A DNA stretch of 64,000 nt from Lycium barbarum (lineage: Eukaryota; Streptophyta; Magnoliopsida; Solanales; Solanaceae). A program made the translations under genes and the position numbers. The DNA lies in contig NC_083342.1 in the NCBI RefSeq assembly GCF_019175385.1, forward strand, positions 115,010,376-115,074,375, written 5' to 3'. The notes below the pieces were generated by a model, which ran no database searches, was not told the DNA's origin, and saw nothing but the letters and a program-made list of their open reading frames with translations. Of this stretch, positions 1-13,174 are shown piece by piece. Position 1 is the first letter of the stretch. Each line of letters begins with the position of its first letter.

Positions 1-3000
1 AAAGAATTTTTGGAAGCTACCTTCTGCATCCCACTGATTGATCCTTTTGTTTTTGTACTGTAGGTATATCCCTTTTTGTCCTTATAGTCTCATTATTAAG
101 GCCCAATAACTTGTTTCAAATGATGCAACTATTCTAGTTCTTTCTTGTCTCTTCATTTAGCTTATGTAGAATTAAATGGAAGCGCACCAAGATGGGAAAA
201 AACTGTAAATTTTTTATAGTACACTGTTAGAAGCACTCATAACTTCTTTGGTATTAGAACATGACCAGCTACCCCGCAGCTTTTTGTTTACCAGACTCTG
301 TGTTTGCAAAAGCTGCATGGTATGAAACGGCAATAACTAGTTGCTGCATCATATATAATTTTTTTTTTTTTTGAGCGGCTTCTCATTTCTTGCTTGACTA
401 TGGTCAATCCTTCCATTACCCTCTTTCCTTTACATCATATGTTTGATATTTCTGTGTGCACAGTAACTTTGTTTTATTTGCATATGTATTACATATCCAG
501 AAACCTAATCTTTTTAATTAGTCATTTTAGAATAGTTCTCTGCTTTGTTTTTCTCTATTCCACATTCTGTTAAACCTTGAGCATCATGCAGTCCATACAC
601 AATTGCAGGGAGCTGAAGAATTCCAATAAATCGTATACCTTATTTAGCAATTTACACCAAATGCCAAAAATGCAGGCACTTGAACCCGAGCTTCTGTAGA
701 GTTTCTGACTTTTTCTTCAAAACACCTCTGGTTCACATCCTTTTCTTTTTTGGTGTGTGGATAATAGTGGAGTCTGGTAGGCTTGCGCGTACCTCGATTA
801 TTCCTTCGATACCAGTTACCTTCCATTAGCACAAGCACCAGGTAGCTTTGCGCATGAAGACTTAAGCAGATAAAACAAAACCACCTAGTATTTTTTGGTC
901 TCTATTGAGAGTTGAACCTTTGATTTTTCATGGTTTTCACCAATTTCACGGACCGTTAAGCTAACACACTTGGGTGCTATCTTCAGCTTGCTTTTCTTTT
1001 ATAGACCATCTGATGCACATAGTTAGGTCCCTTTTCTGCAAGTGCCACTAAGTTGGGCATGCTCCATGGGCTACTATCAAACAAAATCAGCCACCTTATA
1101 CTGTTGCTTTGCTCTTCCTTTGTGCTTCACATGAATGAATCGTCTTTTATTAGGCTCTTCCCTGGTCAAAGTTCATTGTCAGTGTGCACTGGCATTATTT
1201 GCAGTTATTGTCAGCAAACACTTGGGAGCCAATATGTCATGTTTGCTGCTTTTACTGATTCAAATAGCAAGACAGTAGAATCTTATACACAAAAGGGATA
1301 CTTTTCTTTTTATAACGGTGTTGTCCGAGCTAACTTCCATGCACTTCGACTAATCAATCATCTACTACCTCCTAGCATAGATGGAGAGTAACATCACCGA
1401 CCAAAGTTTAGGCAAAAAGAAACCCTTTAAAGAAAATCTGTGGCTGTCAGAAAGGTGATCATAGTTGATGAGTTACATGTGATTCAACAAAGTTGTTCTG
1501 GCTGGCACAGAGCAAAAAAAGGTTTGAAATAGAGCCTTCAAGAGTGGTCCCAAAAGTTTAAATTAATCACGGGGTACACTCACGCATTTTGTTTGCTCCT
1601 AAAGCTCCTACAATGTCCTTTGGCTCCTCATTTCATTTGGTTTCATTTGTAGTGGAATTTTTTGGCTCTCCTATCTTTTACTTTTTCTCTTTAAGGAATA
1701 GTTGCTTAATTGTGACATCCAAAGCACATGTAAAAATGAATACTTAATTCAGTAGAATCTAACTTTTAAACATTTTTATTCATAAGGATGTTCAAATTCT
1801 AGCCGAGATAAAGTTTTAGATGATTTCTTTTCATCTTCTTATGGGCCAAATTACCCGGTGATCGTGTTGATAGAAAGGTAATAGGTATCTAATGGAATAG
1901 TTGAGATGTATGCGAGTTGGCTCGAATTCTACTGTAACATGTATAATTATGAGTGTGGGTGAGAGAGAGAGTGTGTGAACATGGAGTGTGTTGGCCTGTA
2001 GAGTATGAAAATTGACTCTCTGTGTGCATAATTGCATAGAACTATATGAACACAATCTATATCCTGAATACTTTTCTACAAAATATCAAGTCTTTGGAGA
2101 GTGCAGAGTGGTAAACAAATATTACAAGGAAACCCGAGGATATATAATGCCTATTATAAATAGCAAAAGGGGAAAAAAAGACCAAGAAGACTTGCAAGAG
2201 CTGAACTACCAGAAAGTCCACACTTCAGCCAACTCTATGTCAGGTTTTTATGACAACAAACTACGCGTAAACTGTAAGCAACTCCTAACTTTCAACATTT
2301 CCTTAGTAAGAGGTGTCATCTATGTTGTTTTGTCAAAATAAATAAATTGACACACCACCAATCCACCATGCACTGACTGCACAAAGCGAAAATTCACTTC
2401 GTAAGACGAATTGTGACAATAAACTGACATAGCTTAATTACGTAAAATCCTACAAATACCACTACGTATAATATTGTATATGTTAAGAAGCTCAACCCAT
2501 AAATATTCTTACTGTTTTTTGCTTTCAAGTAGAAGTAGTAGAATGGAAAGCTTGACAATATTATGTACATGAGGGGAGTCAAACTTGTGTTTCACAAAGA
2601 GTGGCAATTTTAAGTGCTAGTGTAAACCAAAGTCTTAAGTTCACAATCAAAAGATACATAAGCAATTTTGTAGGGCCGAGATATAACGTGTAGAATAAAT
2701 CACCACAAGATTAATACTATTCAAACACTTGGTGTAGGGCAGGGAAGTTTTCATCGTTGAACTGTTTATTGTCTTCATTAGGCGAGAATGGGCTTTTAGT
2801 TCGACCTTTTTTCTTTTTAGCTTTTAATTTAAAGTACCATATAATTCAAGAGTTTGTCTATGTTCCAAAGAGTAAGTAAACGAAATGATAAGTATAAAAC
2901 AAGTGAGTTGTCAAAGTTATTAAATCGCGACTAAAGTACATATTATTAGATGGCGGAGATACAAAAATTAAGTGTTAGCTTTCTTTATACTAGCCTAGAG

Positions 3001-5404
3001 TACTTAACATGTGGTCTGGTCATTTAGGCTTTAAAGATATTGACCACTTTAACCAATTCAAAACAAATAGTGAGGCTATAACAATTAGGGGTCGTTTGCT
3101 TTGAAGTATACAACTAACAATATTTGGTTTCCGCTATAGAGGAATCTATGAACTATTATTTTATATGAAATAGAACGTTGGATAAGAATACATGCTCTTC
3201 ATATAGCTTTCAATCTTTATTTATTGATGTTTTTTGTTTCTTTAAAGGAAAAACTTGCTCTAAATTATCGTTCTGAAGTGATTGGAAATTGACAATTTTA
3301 CTTATGAAGTTTGGTTCATGTGAACCAAAAATTGTGTAGCAAAGAATGCGTTCAATCCCCTTCAAATTAATGTGCTGGGGTCACTATAACTACTAATTCC
3401 CCCTCGCTTGCATAGTTTGAAAAATTTCGACATATGTTTCCACAAATTGATAACATGGTCCTGGACTCCTATTGTCATTTAACACGAATTAGGACCGTGA
3501 ATTGATCTAATATCTCGCACCTTTACTCTCACATCTACTCGCTTTCTTCTCGAACCATATAAGCATGTTTATACAAAATTATAAAATAATATACAAACTT
3601 ATGTATGCTACCCGCTCTGAACATACTGAACTTTAAATTGCAGAGGCACTTAAACGGAGTCGGAATTTTGAATAAGCCTCTGTTTGGATGGTCTTTACCT
3701 ATGGTTTCATAATGTACAGCATGGTACTGTATAGTATGGTAATGTATTGTATTGTTTGTATTATTGAATACAGTGTTTGGATGGACTGTATAGTTTGTTG
3801 TGGTTCAATAACATTTTTATCGTTTGGTTTGATTGTATAGTAGAGGTGGGGTATAATGAGAAATCAAATACGTAACCATGCAAAAACCGCCAAATCTGTG
3901 TTACAAAACTGGGCTTTTTCTTGGTTATATAACCATGAAATTATAATGGGTTTACAACACCATATAACATAATTTTAAAAACAATAAAAACAAACATGAT
4001 TTCATAGAAAACAATACAATAATGAATCACGGGAAACAACCGAGGCAAGGAGAATTAAAATAGGGAGAAGTGAAAACACGAAGAAGGCGAGAAGGTTCGA
4101 CCTATAGTATATATATGCGTAATTTTCTTTGCCCATTACAATATAATTTTACAACGAACGAGATATAAAATTAACACCTCTCTGACAAAGATGAATGCGC
4201 TACTAGATGCATACACACTAACTTGGAGCTAAGAATACACAAATTTAGTAATTAGTAAATGCTACTTAATGTGATAGTGATAGTGTGCCCAACAATACTA
4301 GATGGAGCTATATTACGTACTCATTAATTCACGAGGCTTCAAACATGGCATGAACGGCGGCTTCAACAATTAAACCTCCACAATGGACCTTTTATTCTAA
4401 TTTTTTTCATGTCAAAGACATACAACTTGCAACTAAAGAAGAAGACCATTCGCATGACTATATCTCGAACCTTTGATCAAATTCATTACTTCTATGAATC
4501 TTTTTAGAGTACCCAAAATCATGTAGTAAAATATGGAAATAGTAATTCGATAAAATAGCAATCGAGGTTATTTTTTTTTATTTTTTTTTGAAGGGAAATA
4601 AAAAATCAATCCTCAAAAGGCTATATGTTTTACCAATCAATTTATAACGGGATAAGCTTCAAGGGTACTTGGTTTGGGTTATAGAACTGATTCTCCTTAA
4701 TGAAAAATCTCCTTACTTTTATTCACGTTCTCAGAAGAAGTTACATCGATAATAAATTCTGTAATAAGCAAGAACAGTTACAAAAGCTCAAGGAAAAATG
4801 ACAAGGAGTTACTAGATCCAGAACAATATGTTAAAATGCATGCATATCATAGAAGAATTTGCCGACTATGCAAGTATACCGCTATACACAATTTAAGGAA
4901 CGTTTAATCTTACACTCTGGTAAACCTGACTGAACTAGGTTTTGTAGAAATTTTCTTTAAAAAATAATTCTAACTAAATTGTGTTCATACTTTGTTGAAT
5001 GCTTCAAACAAAAATATTGATAATATCAGGAGGAATAATCCGAAGTAAAATCTCAAATTTTTCTCATAATGATTGAAGTAAATAAATAATAGTTGGGACG
5101 AAAAATTATGACAGGTTTATTTTCTCGTCTAAATCTTTATAGATTGAGTTATTTCATATTTATGCTTGTGCTTGTGAGAGATGACACCTAATAAGTAACC
5201 GAGAGAACAGTTGAAATATGTGTTAGTTGACTGACAGTGTGAACATTGATAGTCATAAAAGACAAATAATTAAAAATTTAGAATTAAATAATAGGTCGAA
5301 AGAATGATTATGGGGTTTCAATTTGACAAAGATAGAATGCCTAGTCGAAGGTCTAGTACAGTAGATAGCAAACGTGTTCGTTCTGGCTTTCGAGCAAAAA
5401 CGAT
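1..5404. other. AT-rich spacer upstream of the HD-Zip gene, no gene recognised
   Basis: No reading frame here has recognisable domains or a convincing exon chain. A possible splice acceptor (TTGCAG, ending at 608) is followed by a six-codon frame ending in TAA at 627-629, which could be the last exon of a gene starting left of the window; this is weak. Around 3,670-3,990 there is a sequence of the GTTTGGATGG type seen at the ends of Solanaceae MITEs, but no matching right end was found. The rest is low-complexity A/T-rich sequence. Confidence 0.5.
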
Positions 5405-5700
5405 GATTGGGCATTCTTGCGGCCATTTGGCCATAAATTTTGAGGTTGAAACTTGAAACTTAAAAATTTGAGTTTTTATAATTGTGATTTTTGAAACTTG
5501 AAATTGTGTTAAGACATGCTTTTAGTTAAAAAAAAAAATCGAAGTTTAGTGAATGGATGTTTCAAAAATTCAAAAACTGGTTTGGAACTTAATTTTTTTT
5601 TGAAGATAGAAATTAAAAATCTATGACCCAATAAATATTTAAAAATAAATTTTTAAAACCTAATTCAAAATCTATGGCCAAAGCCAGCCGCCAAACGCTA
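5405..5700. mobile_element. MITE, GGCCAT..ATGGCC family (hAT-like?)
   Basis: The left end carries CGGCCATTTGGCCATAAATT and the right end carries CTATGGCCAAAGC followed by GCCAAACGC, so the ends are imperfect inverted repeats around an A/T-rich core. The same end style recurs near 42,703-42,986 and 58,609-58,925. The exact TSD could not be fixed, so the superfamily is only suggested. Confidence 0.5.
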
Positions 5701-6240
5701 GCTATGTTTTCCTTGACTTTGACATATTCATTAGGGAGGTTCGAAATTCATGAAATGGACCAAAACCACAAGTGGGGCGAAAGCCCAAATCAGAAGCATC
5801 GATCCATTTAGACATTTAAACTAAGTTTCATTGCTATTGAACAGAGCCTCATATAAAAAACTGAAAAAAAGAGTAATAAACTCGTCTATTGACACCGGGT
5901 CGTTTGACTTGCCGGATTCCGTTAACAAAATATACTTCTTAAATGGGAAAACGATGAAAAGATTAGCTTAAATTCAATTCCTCGCCTACACACACAAGTC
6001 AAGTGGGTAAATGTCAAACAAAATCTAAGTAGATAGAAATAGAAATTAAAAAGACAATTAAAAGAAGGAGAAAGAATCTTCTTTTTAAAGTATTATTATT
6101 TTCCACTATTTATGCTTATTTTAAAATCAGTGAGAGAAGAGTGATAAACATTGACTAACAAACCCTTGTTTCCTGTATTAAATTTGTCACCTTGCTGTAA
6201 TTAATTAATTCTCATAATCTAAATATAATTTCAGATCCCA

Positions 6241-7276
6241 ATATAAAAGGGAAAGAAGAAATTTTGTTTGTGTAAGTGCATGTAAAAACAAAATCTTGGG
6301 ATCTGAATGGACTGTCTTTACTCAGGCTTTTCATCCTCTTCTTTCATTAAATCTCTGTTTGGTTACAGTAAAAACTTTAGCTTTAGAAAAATCAAAGAAG
6401 AGAAAAAAAAAGGCTACACATATTTTTCACAGTCTTCACGTAAGATTTCAAGATTTAGAGAGAGAGAGAAAAGAAAGAGAGTCGGTGAAAGAGTCAACCA
6501 AGCATTTTTCTGTGCTGTTTTGGATGTATGTATATGTAAGGCTTCGATGAGTCCACAATTTTGCGTATTATCTTCACCTTTTTGTTTTATTTATTTATTT
6601 ATTTTGTTTAGCTTCTACGACTATTCAACTGCCTTTTTCTTTTCCTCTTTCTCGTCTCTTCTCTTGTCTTTGCAAAACTGAAAAAAACAAAGCCTTTTTA
6701 GCCAAACTTTTCTCTCTCACTTCCTTTTCTGTGCTTTTTATATCTTTATTTTTCTCTTCAATAGTCAAGCATGCAGAGATAGATGCACATATAAAAGAAC
6801 AGAAAAATGCCCTCAAAACTAGGGTTTTGCTTGCTTAAGCTTAAACCATTCTTTTAGGCTTCTCCTTTTGTATTTGCAGCAAAGAGTGGTTTAAGAAAGA
6901 AACACAGAAAAAAGGTCCCCATTTTTTTTTTTTCCTTTTTGGTTAGGGAGAGAAGAGGAATTTTAATTGGTACTGTTATTTAAGGGAAGTATAGAGAAGA
7001 GAAAGGCAAGTAGTAGTAAAGAGCAGCACAAGTAAAGGTTTTTTTGCTTTCTTTCCTTTCTTCTTCTCTTTCTCTCAAGAGTTAAAATTAGAGAGGAAGT
7101 TGGAGACATTTGGATTCGTCCTTGTGTCTCCTCTCCCTCTCATAATTTTTCTCACTTTTCTTTTTTCCTTACTACTCCTTTTTCTATGATTTTTTAGCTC
7201 AAAAGATACAGTGAATCTGTGATATACATAAAATAAACAAAGCTAAGTGCTTTTTGAGACTCTCTTGGTTTATTTC
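6241..7276 (+). promoter_or_regulatory. Putative promoter and 5' leader of the HD-Zip IV gene
   Basis: A TATA-like ATATAAAAG lies at 6241-6249, about 1 kb before the start codon. The interval to the ATG is rich in pyrimidine tracts and GA repeats (6455-6485), as is common in plant leaders. A donor-like CAC|GTAAG at 6440 and an acceptor-like TTTTTTAG at 7191-7197 would remove a leader intron of about 0.75 kb; leader introns are known in this gene family. No L1-box (TAAATGYA) was seen close by. The promoter and the leader intron are inferences from motifs only. Confidence 0.35.
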
Positions 7277-10200
7277 ATGAATTTTGGGGGTTTTCTGGAT
7301 AATAATTCCGGTGGTAGCGGTGCAAGAATTGTTGCTGATAAACCATTTAATAACAACAGCAGCAACAATAAAAACAACATGCCCACTGGTGCAATTTCTC
7401 AGCCAAGACTTCTTCCTCAGTCTCTTGCCAAGAACATGTTCAACTCTCCTGGACTTTCTCTTGCTCTTGTAAGTCAGGAAAAACCATAAAAAATGAATCT
7501 TTTTGTCCTTTTTTTAATTCTACAAACACCCTTTTGTACTAATTGTGTTTTGGTGGGCAGCAAACAGGCATGGAAGGGCAAAGTGAGGTAACAAGAATGG
7601 CAGAAAACTACGAGGGAAATAACAGTAATGGTAGAAGGAGTAGAGAGGAAGAACCAGACAGTAGATCTGGAAGTGATAACTTAGAAGGTGCATCAGGTGA
7701 TGATCAAGATGCTACCGACAAACCACCAAGGAAGAAAAGATACCACCGACACACTCCTCAGCAAATCCAAGAACTTGAATCGTAATCATTACTATCTTTT
7801 CAATTAAAAAAAACATCTTTTTTTGAACTTTTTTCTTATGGAAAGTTTCTTTCTTTTTTGGTTTTGTAGTCTCTTCAAGGAGTGTCCTCATCCTGATGAG
7901 AAACAAAGGTTGGAGTTAAGCAAAAGGCTTTGCTTGGAGACTAGGCAAGTCAAGTTTTGGTTCCAAAATCGTAGAACTCAGATGAAGGTAATTCTTGAAA
8001 AACAAAAAAAGATTCAATTTTTATGGCTTTTAGAAGATTTATTTTTTTGTGGGGTTTCTAAATAATGAATTCTTGATTGCACCAGACTCAACTGGAACGC
8101 CATGAGAATTCGATGCTAAGGCAAGAGAATGATAAGCTTCGAGCCGAAAACATGTCTATAAGAGAAGCAATGAGAAATCCAATTTGTACTAATTGTGGTG
8201 GTCCAGCAATGATTGGTGAAATATCTCTAGAGGAACAACATCTTAGGATGGAAAATGCAAGGCTGAAAGATGAATTAGACCGAGTTTGTGCACTTGCTGG
8301 CAAGTTTTTGGGTCGACCCATTTCATCTTTAGTTACATCTATGCCTCCACCAGCAATGCCTAATTCAAGTTTGGAACTTGGAGTTGGAAGCAATGGATTT
8401 GGTGGTATGAGTAATAACATACCAACAACACTTCCTTTAGCTTCTCCTGATTTTGGAGTTGGGGTTTCAAATTCTATGGCAGTGGTGGCTTCAAGTAGAC
8501 AGTCAACTGGAATTGAGAGATCACTTGAAAGATCTATGTATCTTGAACTTGCTTTGGCTGCTATGGATGAATTGGTTAAAATGGCACAAACTGATGAGCC
8601 ACTTTGGTTCAGGAGCATTGAAGGTGGTAGAGAAATACTGAACCATGAAGAGTACATAAGGACATTTACTCCTTGCATTGGTATGAGACCAAACAGTTTT
8701 GTTTCTGAGGCTTCCAGGGAGACAGGCATGGTTATTATCAATAGTTTGGCTCTTGTTGAGACATTAATGGACTCTGTAAGTAATTTATTTAACCTTTCTT
8801 GATTGCACTTTAAGGATCTTTTAGGTATCTAATCCTATAGATAGTCTTGTCAGCGATGATACTTGAAGTCATGTTTTTGATGATTAGCTTTAATTTTGAC
8901 AGAACAAATGGGCAGAAATGTTTCCATGCTTGATTGCTAGAACCTCAACAACAGATGTTATATCAAGTGGTATGGGTGGAACCAGAAATGGTGCACTTCA
9001 GCTGGTAAAACAAAATGCACCTCTTTTTTCAAATTCGGTCTTATGTTGTCCTAGTAATTAATTAATTAATCCCATTAGTCTTTTCTATATTATTAAATAT
9101 GAGGGATTATTTACAGATGCATGCAGAGCTCCAAGTGCTTTCACCTTTAGTACCAATAAGAGAGGTCAATTTCCTGCGTTTCTGCAAGCAACATGCTGAA
9201 GGTGTTTGGGCTGTCGTTGATGTGTCTATTGATACCATCCGTGAAACTTCTGGTGCACCGACATTTCCAAACTCTAGAAGGCTTCCTTCTGGCTGTGTTG
9301 TCCAAGATATGCCCAATGGCTATAGTAAAGTAATTTCTCCATCCCTTACATCTTTTTATTTTTCCTTTTCTTTTTTATAATAGTGATTTCGAGTCAACTT
9401 GTGTGCATTTCAATTGTTTCACTGGGTAGTGTGAATCACATATACTTATCTCAATGGCATCTGTAGTTAGTCGGTAACTCTATTCACGAAGACTTTTTTC
9501 TCATCTTTTAGTGTGTCGTTTAGTACTATATTCAATGAGTGCACATCTATGGTAGTTGTTCATTGCTATTTTGTGTTAAATGAGTTTGGTTGAGCAAACT
9601 ACACATTTTTGGATCTTAGTTCAGGACATTGAATTCGATTTTCCACCTAGTTTGGATGACCCAAATCACTGTTAAAATAACTAAGCCTAGTCTCTTGGTT
9701 ATTGATTTGGTCCAGAACCAAGAGGATTAGATTATTATTGGACCTGATAAGATGCTGATTGTAGGGGACATAAGAATATTAAATAAAAAGTCTTCAAATT
9801 TCAGCAACTTCCTGCTTAAGATGAGCTTAATAATAATAATATTGTATTATACCGTACGTGGGGAAATCGAGGTTAGGGTGATTAATAAATTGAGTGGAAG
9901 CCTCCATTACTTCTATTTTTGCTCCTTGGGACACATTAATTTCATATGATTCAGAAAGAAAAAATATTGCATTGTAACTCTCAAACATTGGTTTAATTAA
10001 ACAATGTATTTGATGTTTCTATTCCAATCTCTGATGCTGTCTCGATCAGTCCCCCGTGTCTATAATTAATTCATCTAACTGTGTATTATCTGGTTCCAGC
10101 CTTATGATGTGGTCGTCTTTTAAATATTTTAGTAGTAAAGGACCTTTTAGTCAAACAACAAGACTGACTATTATTTTGTTGTCACGTGAGTATCTACAAG

Positions 10201-12309
10201 GTCTAAAGCTTTGTGGTGCATTTCTCGATGTCTCAAAACCTATCTTGCCTCGTGCCTTCAAATTTGCAAAAAAATGGTGAAAACTTGTACTTTTATGACT
10301 TCCACTTTTAGGGTTCTAGGTTCTATCATGTCTCTCCTTGAACCTAACCTTCCTAGGACCATTTCCAAGATTTGTATTGTATCATCAAAAAAACTTCAAT
10401 TTCGATTTCGCATTTCCCATTGAGTAATGTACTTTTTTGTTGATTTCTTTCGGTTTGTAGATCAAGTGTGAATTTTAAAATATACATATATGTATATATT
10501 GGCATCAATAAGTTAGGTCACGTTATTCATCAAGTGAATTGTTGAGTTCATTTTTCACAACTAATTTTGCTTAGGAGTTGGAATTATTTGCCAAAGGGAA
10601 AAATACTAATGTCATAAATTACACCATACTTCGAAATATTATTGATAAAAGATAAATACGAATTACCTAGATGAAATTGAGACTATTGCTTAACTAAATG
10701 TAAATCATCTAGATGGATATTTCTCTTCCCTTATCATTATTATGCCTCAATCCCAAACTAGTTTGGATCGACTATATAAATTTTCAATGCTAATTAAATT
10801 ATGTAGGTTACATGGGTAGAACATGCCGAATATGAAGAGGGCGTGAATCACCATCTTTACCGGCAGTTGATCAGTGCTGGCATGGGCTTTGGTGCACAAA
10901 GATGGGTGGCCACTCTCCAACGCCAATGCGAATGCCTCGCAATCCTCATGTCATCCACCGTGTCTTCCAGGGATCACACAGGTATATATACATAGTTCTA
11001 AGTTAAATCATAAAATCTACTAGTACCATTGTTCAATGAATCAGCCCCTTTCATGTGAGTAGTACCTTATATTTTCTGTGACCAAATTTAAATTTTACAA
11101 AAAAAATAATCACATGCAGCAATAACTCCAAGTGGAAGGAGGAGCATGTTGAAGCTAGCACAACGCATGACAAACAACTTTTGTGCTGGTGTTTGTGCTT
11201 CAACGGTACACAAGTGGAACAAACTTTGTGCAGGTAATGTGGATGAAAATGTCCGTGTTATGACCCGAAAGAGTGTCGATGACCCCGGTGAACCACCGGG
11301 CATTGTCCTAAGCGCTGCTACTTCCGTTTGGCTGCCCGTTTCACCACAGAGACTCTTTGATTTCCTCCGCGACGAACGTCTCCGTAGCGAATGGGATATC
11401 CTATCCAATGGTGGACCTATGCAAGAAATGGCTCATATTGCAAAAGGCCAAGACCATGGCAACTGCGTATCCCTTCTCCGTGCTAGTGTAATTTCTTTAA
11501 CCCTTGACATTTTCTTAATTTAAGTGAAATAAATTTTGAATGGATTGGAAAAATAAGGATTGATTTTGCATGTGTGTGTGGGGGGGGGGGGGGGGGTTCA
11601 TTTTATTTAGATAAAAAAGGTGGAATTGAAACGGACAAATGGGGGGATTTGGACGTATCTGTAAAGGACCATCTTATTGCAGATCTGTAGTTTTTTTAAC
11701 TTTGTTGTTTCTTTTGTAAGTATGTAAAAAGTCAAAACACATGACACTTGTTACCTTTGTTTAGTCAGCCCTACCATGATATGACCTTTTATACATGATG
11801 AAAGTCTTAATATCTGGTTGACTCAGTGTGCAACAGAAATTGATGTATTATACCACACAATGGCACTCTTGGTAAATATATTCATAACTGAGGGTTTATA
11901 TTGACAGGCAATGAACGCGAATCAGAGCAGCATGTTGATACTTCAGGAGACATGCATAGACGCGGCTGGGGCGCTTGTTGTTTACGCGCCAGTTGATATC
12001 CCGGCAATGCATGTTGTGATGAACGGCGGAGATTCTGCTTACGTGGCTCTGCTTCCATCTGGATTCTCCATTGTACCCGATGGCCCAGGACCTCGTGGGT
12101 CAAGTAATGCAAATTGTGGGTCCAATGGACCATCATCTAATGGGGGCCCAGATCAAAGGATTAGTGGATCACTCTTGACTGTAGCCTTCCAAATTTTGGT
12201 GAATAGCCTCCCTACAGCCAAGCTCACAGTTGAATCAGTGGAAACAGTCAATAATCTTATATCCTGCACAGTTCAGAAGATTAAAGCTGCCCTTCATTGT
12301 GAAAGCTAA
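7277..12309 (+). CDS. ANL2: HD-Zip class IV transcription factor, ANTHOCYANINLESS2-like (9 coding exons)
   Basis: Exons: 7277-7468, 7561-7781, 7870-7987, 8086-8775, 8903-9004, 9117-9329, 10807-10981, 11120-11487 and 11908-12309. All introns are GT-AG and the phases join cleanly to give 826 aa, close to the usual length of about 800. The start MNFGGFLD is the family N terminus. The homeodomain is at about 120-177 (KKRYHRHT...[11 protein letters not shown]), followed by zipper-loop-zipper at 178-250 with the loop motif CTNC (211-214). START begins at about 327 ([15 protein letters not shown]) and runs to about 555, followed by the conserved HD-START-associated C-terminal region. The family acts in the nucleus of epidermal (L1) cells; ANL2 types affect anthocyanin, root and cuticle traits (the tomato relative is CUTIN DEFICIENT 2). 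The gene appears intact. A sister such as HDG1 or PDF2 is the alternative, but the N terminus favours ANL2. Confidence 0.95.
9330..10806 (+). other. Intron 6 of the HD-Zip IV gene, 1.48 kb, with repeat remnant
   Basis: This is the longest intron (GTAATT...TGTAG), sitting inside the START-coding region. Near 10,745-10,780 it contains the string CCTCAATCCCAAACTAGTTT, which I take to be a dispersed-repeat remnant common in Solanaceae. No coding exon is needed here: exons 6 and 7 join in phase 0 between SK and VTWVEH. Confidence 0.6.
11488..11907 (+). other. Intron 8 of the HD-Zip IV gene, with 17-G homopolymer
   Basis: The intron begins GTAATTTC and ends TTGACAG. A (TG)n stretch runs into 17 consecutive G residues at 11580-11596. 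This is a length-unstable run, so the exact count may reflect sequencing error or natural polymorphism. The flanking exons are intact. Confidence 0.85.
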
Positions 12310-13174
12310 ATTGGAAAATATTTGGGAGAAGGATGCCACCTTTTCTTTTTTTTTTAATTTTTTTGTTTTATAATATATAGCTTAACTAGTAAAAAAAAAA
12401 AAAGGGTGCTATCGTGTCGAGTTGACTAGGGGGTTGAGTCAAGAACGAACCGTGCTGAAAAGACCGTTGCTAGGTGGTAAGGGCCGGCTCAACTAGCCTG
12501 GTTGTAAATTTGGCTCTTAACACAAAGCAAAGGTGGTGGTTCGGGTATTGACTCAGGAACTTATAGTTGGTTCAAGCTATAAGGTGAAATCAGCTCAAGG
12601 GTTGAGTACGATTTCAAAATATGGAAATTTCATTTTGGGAAATTTGTGTGACAAGAGAGTCAATTTCAGCAGCTATGGTTTATTTTGATGAATTTATAGT
12701 TGAGTGTCATAATGGCTCATTTGTTTGGTATGGTGGGGGACTAATCAACTATTGTAAGTTATCTTAATTGACTGCTTTAATTTGATTGTCTTTTTCTTGT
12801 TTATTTCTTTGCTAATATGGTCTAGGTTCACATTGGATCACAACTGAAATTGTGTTTTCTTTACCTTTTTAAATTGAAAGTTGTAATATGTATATCTTTC
12901 TGATAATAAGTTCAATCTTTACTTGGAAGCATGTCATCTTCAATTAGATTAAACAAGTCTTCATTCTTGTTGTCATCAATCTTATTTAATAGTTGCTCAC
13001 AGAAAATATAGCTTGTTCTGAAGATATGAGATTCAACAAAGTAATCAATCTGGCTAGAAAGAATGGTGTTTGGACAATATAATATATGATTGAAATTTAA
13101 AAAAATAAAAATAAAGTTGAAGTTACAAAAAAGTATGAAGTTTTGTATTTGTAAATTATCGTAATATTAATCTA
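12310..13174 (+). other. 3' UTR and downstream spacer of the HD-Zip IV gene
   Basis: The stop codon TAA (12307-12309) is followed by a T-rich tract, a poly-A run at about 12392-12403 and unremarkable sequence. A polyadenylation-like GATAATAAG at about 12901-12909 could mark the transcript end about 600 bp after the stop; this is inferred from the motif alone. No gene is seen in this stretch. Confidence 0.45.

Noticed and set aside
1053..1391. 112-codon frame with hydrophobic start
   Set aside because: No recognised domain, no splice context, surrounded by non-coding sequence; likely chance.
7247..7276. Upstream in-frame start for the HD-Zip IV protein
   Set aside because: The codon at 7247 is GTG, not ATG. 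The first ATG (7277) gives the family N terminus MNFGGFLD.
8088..8741. 217-codon frame on the - strand
   Set aside because: It is a shadow of exon 4 of the HD-Zip IV gene, whose + strand frame encodes the zipper and START domain.
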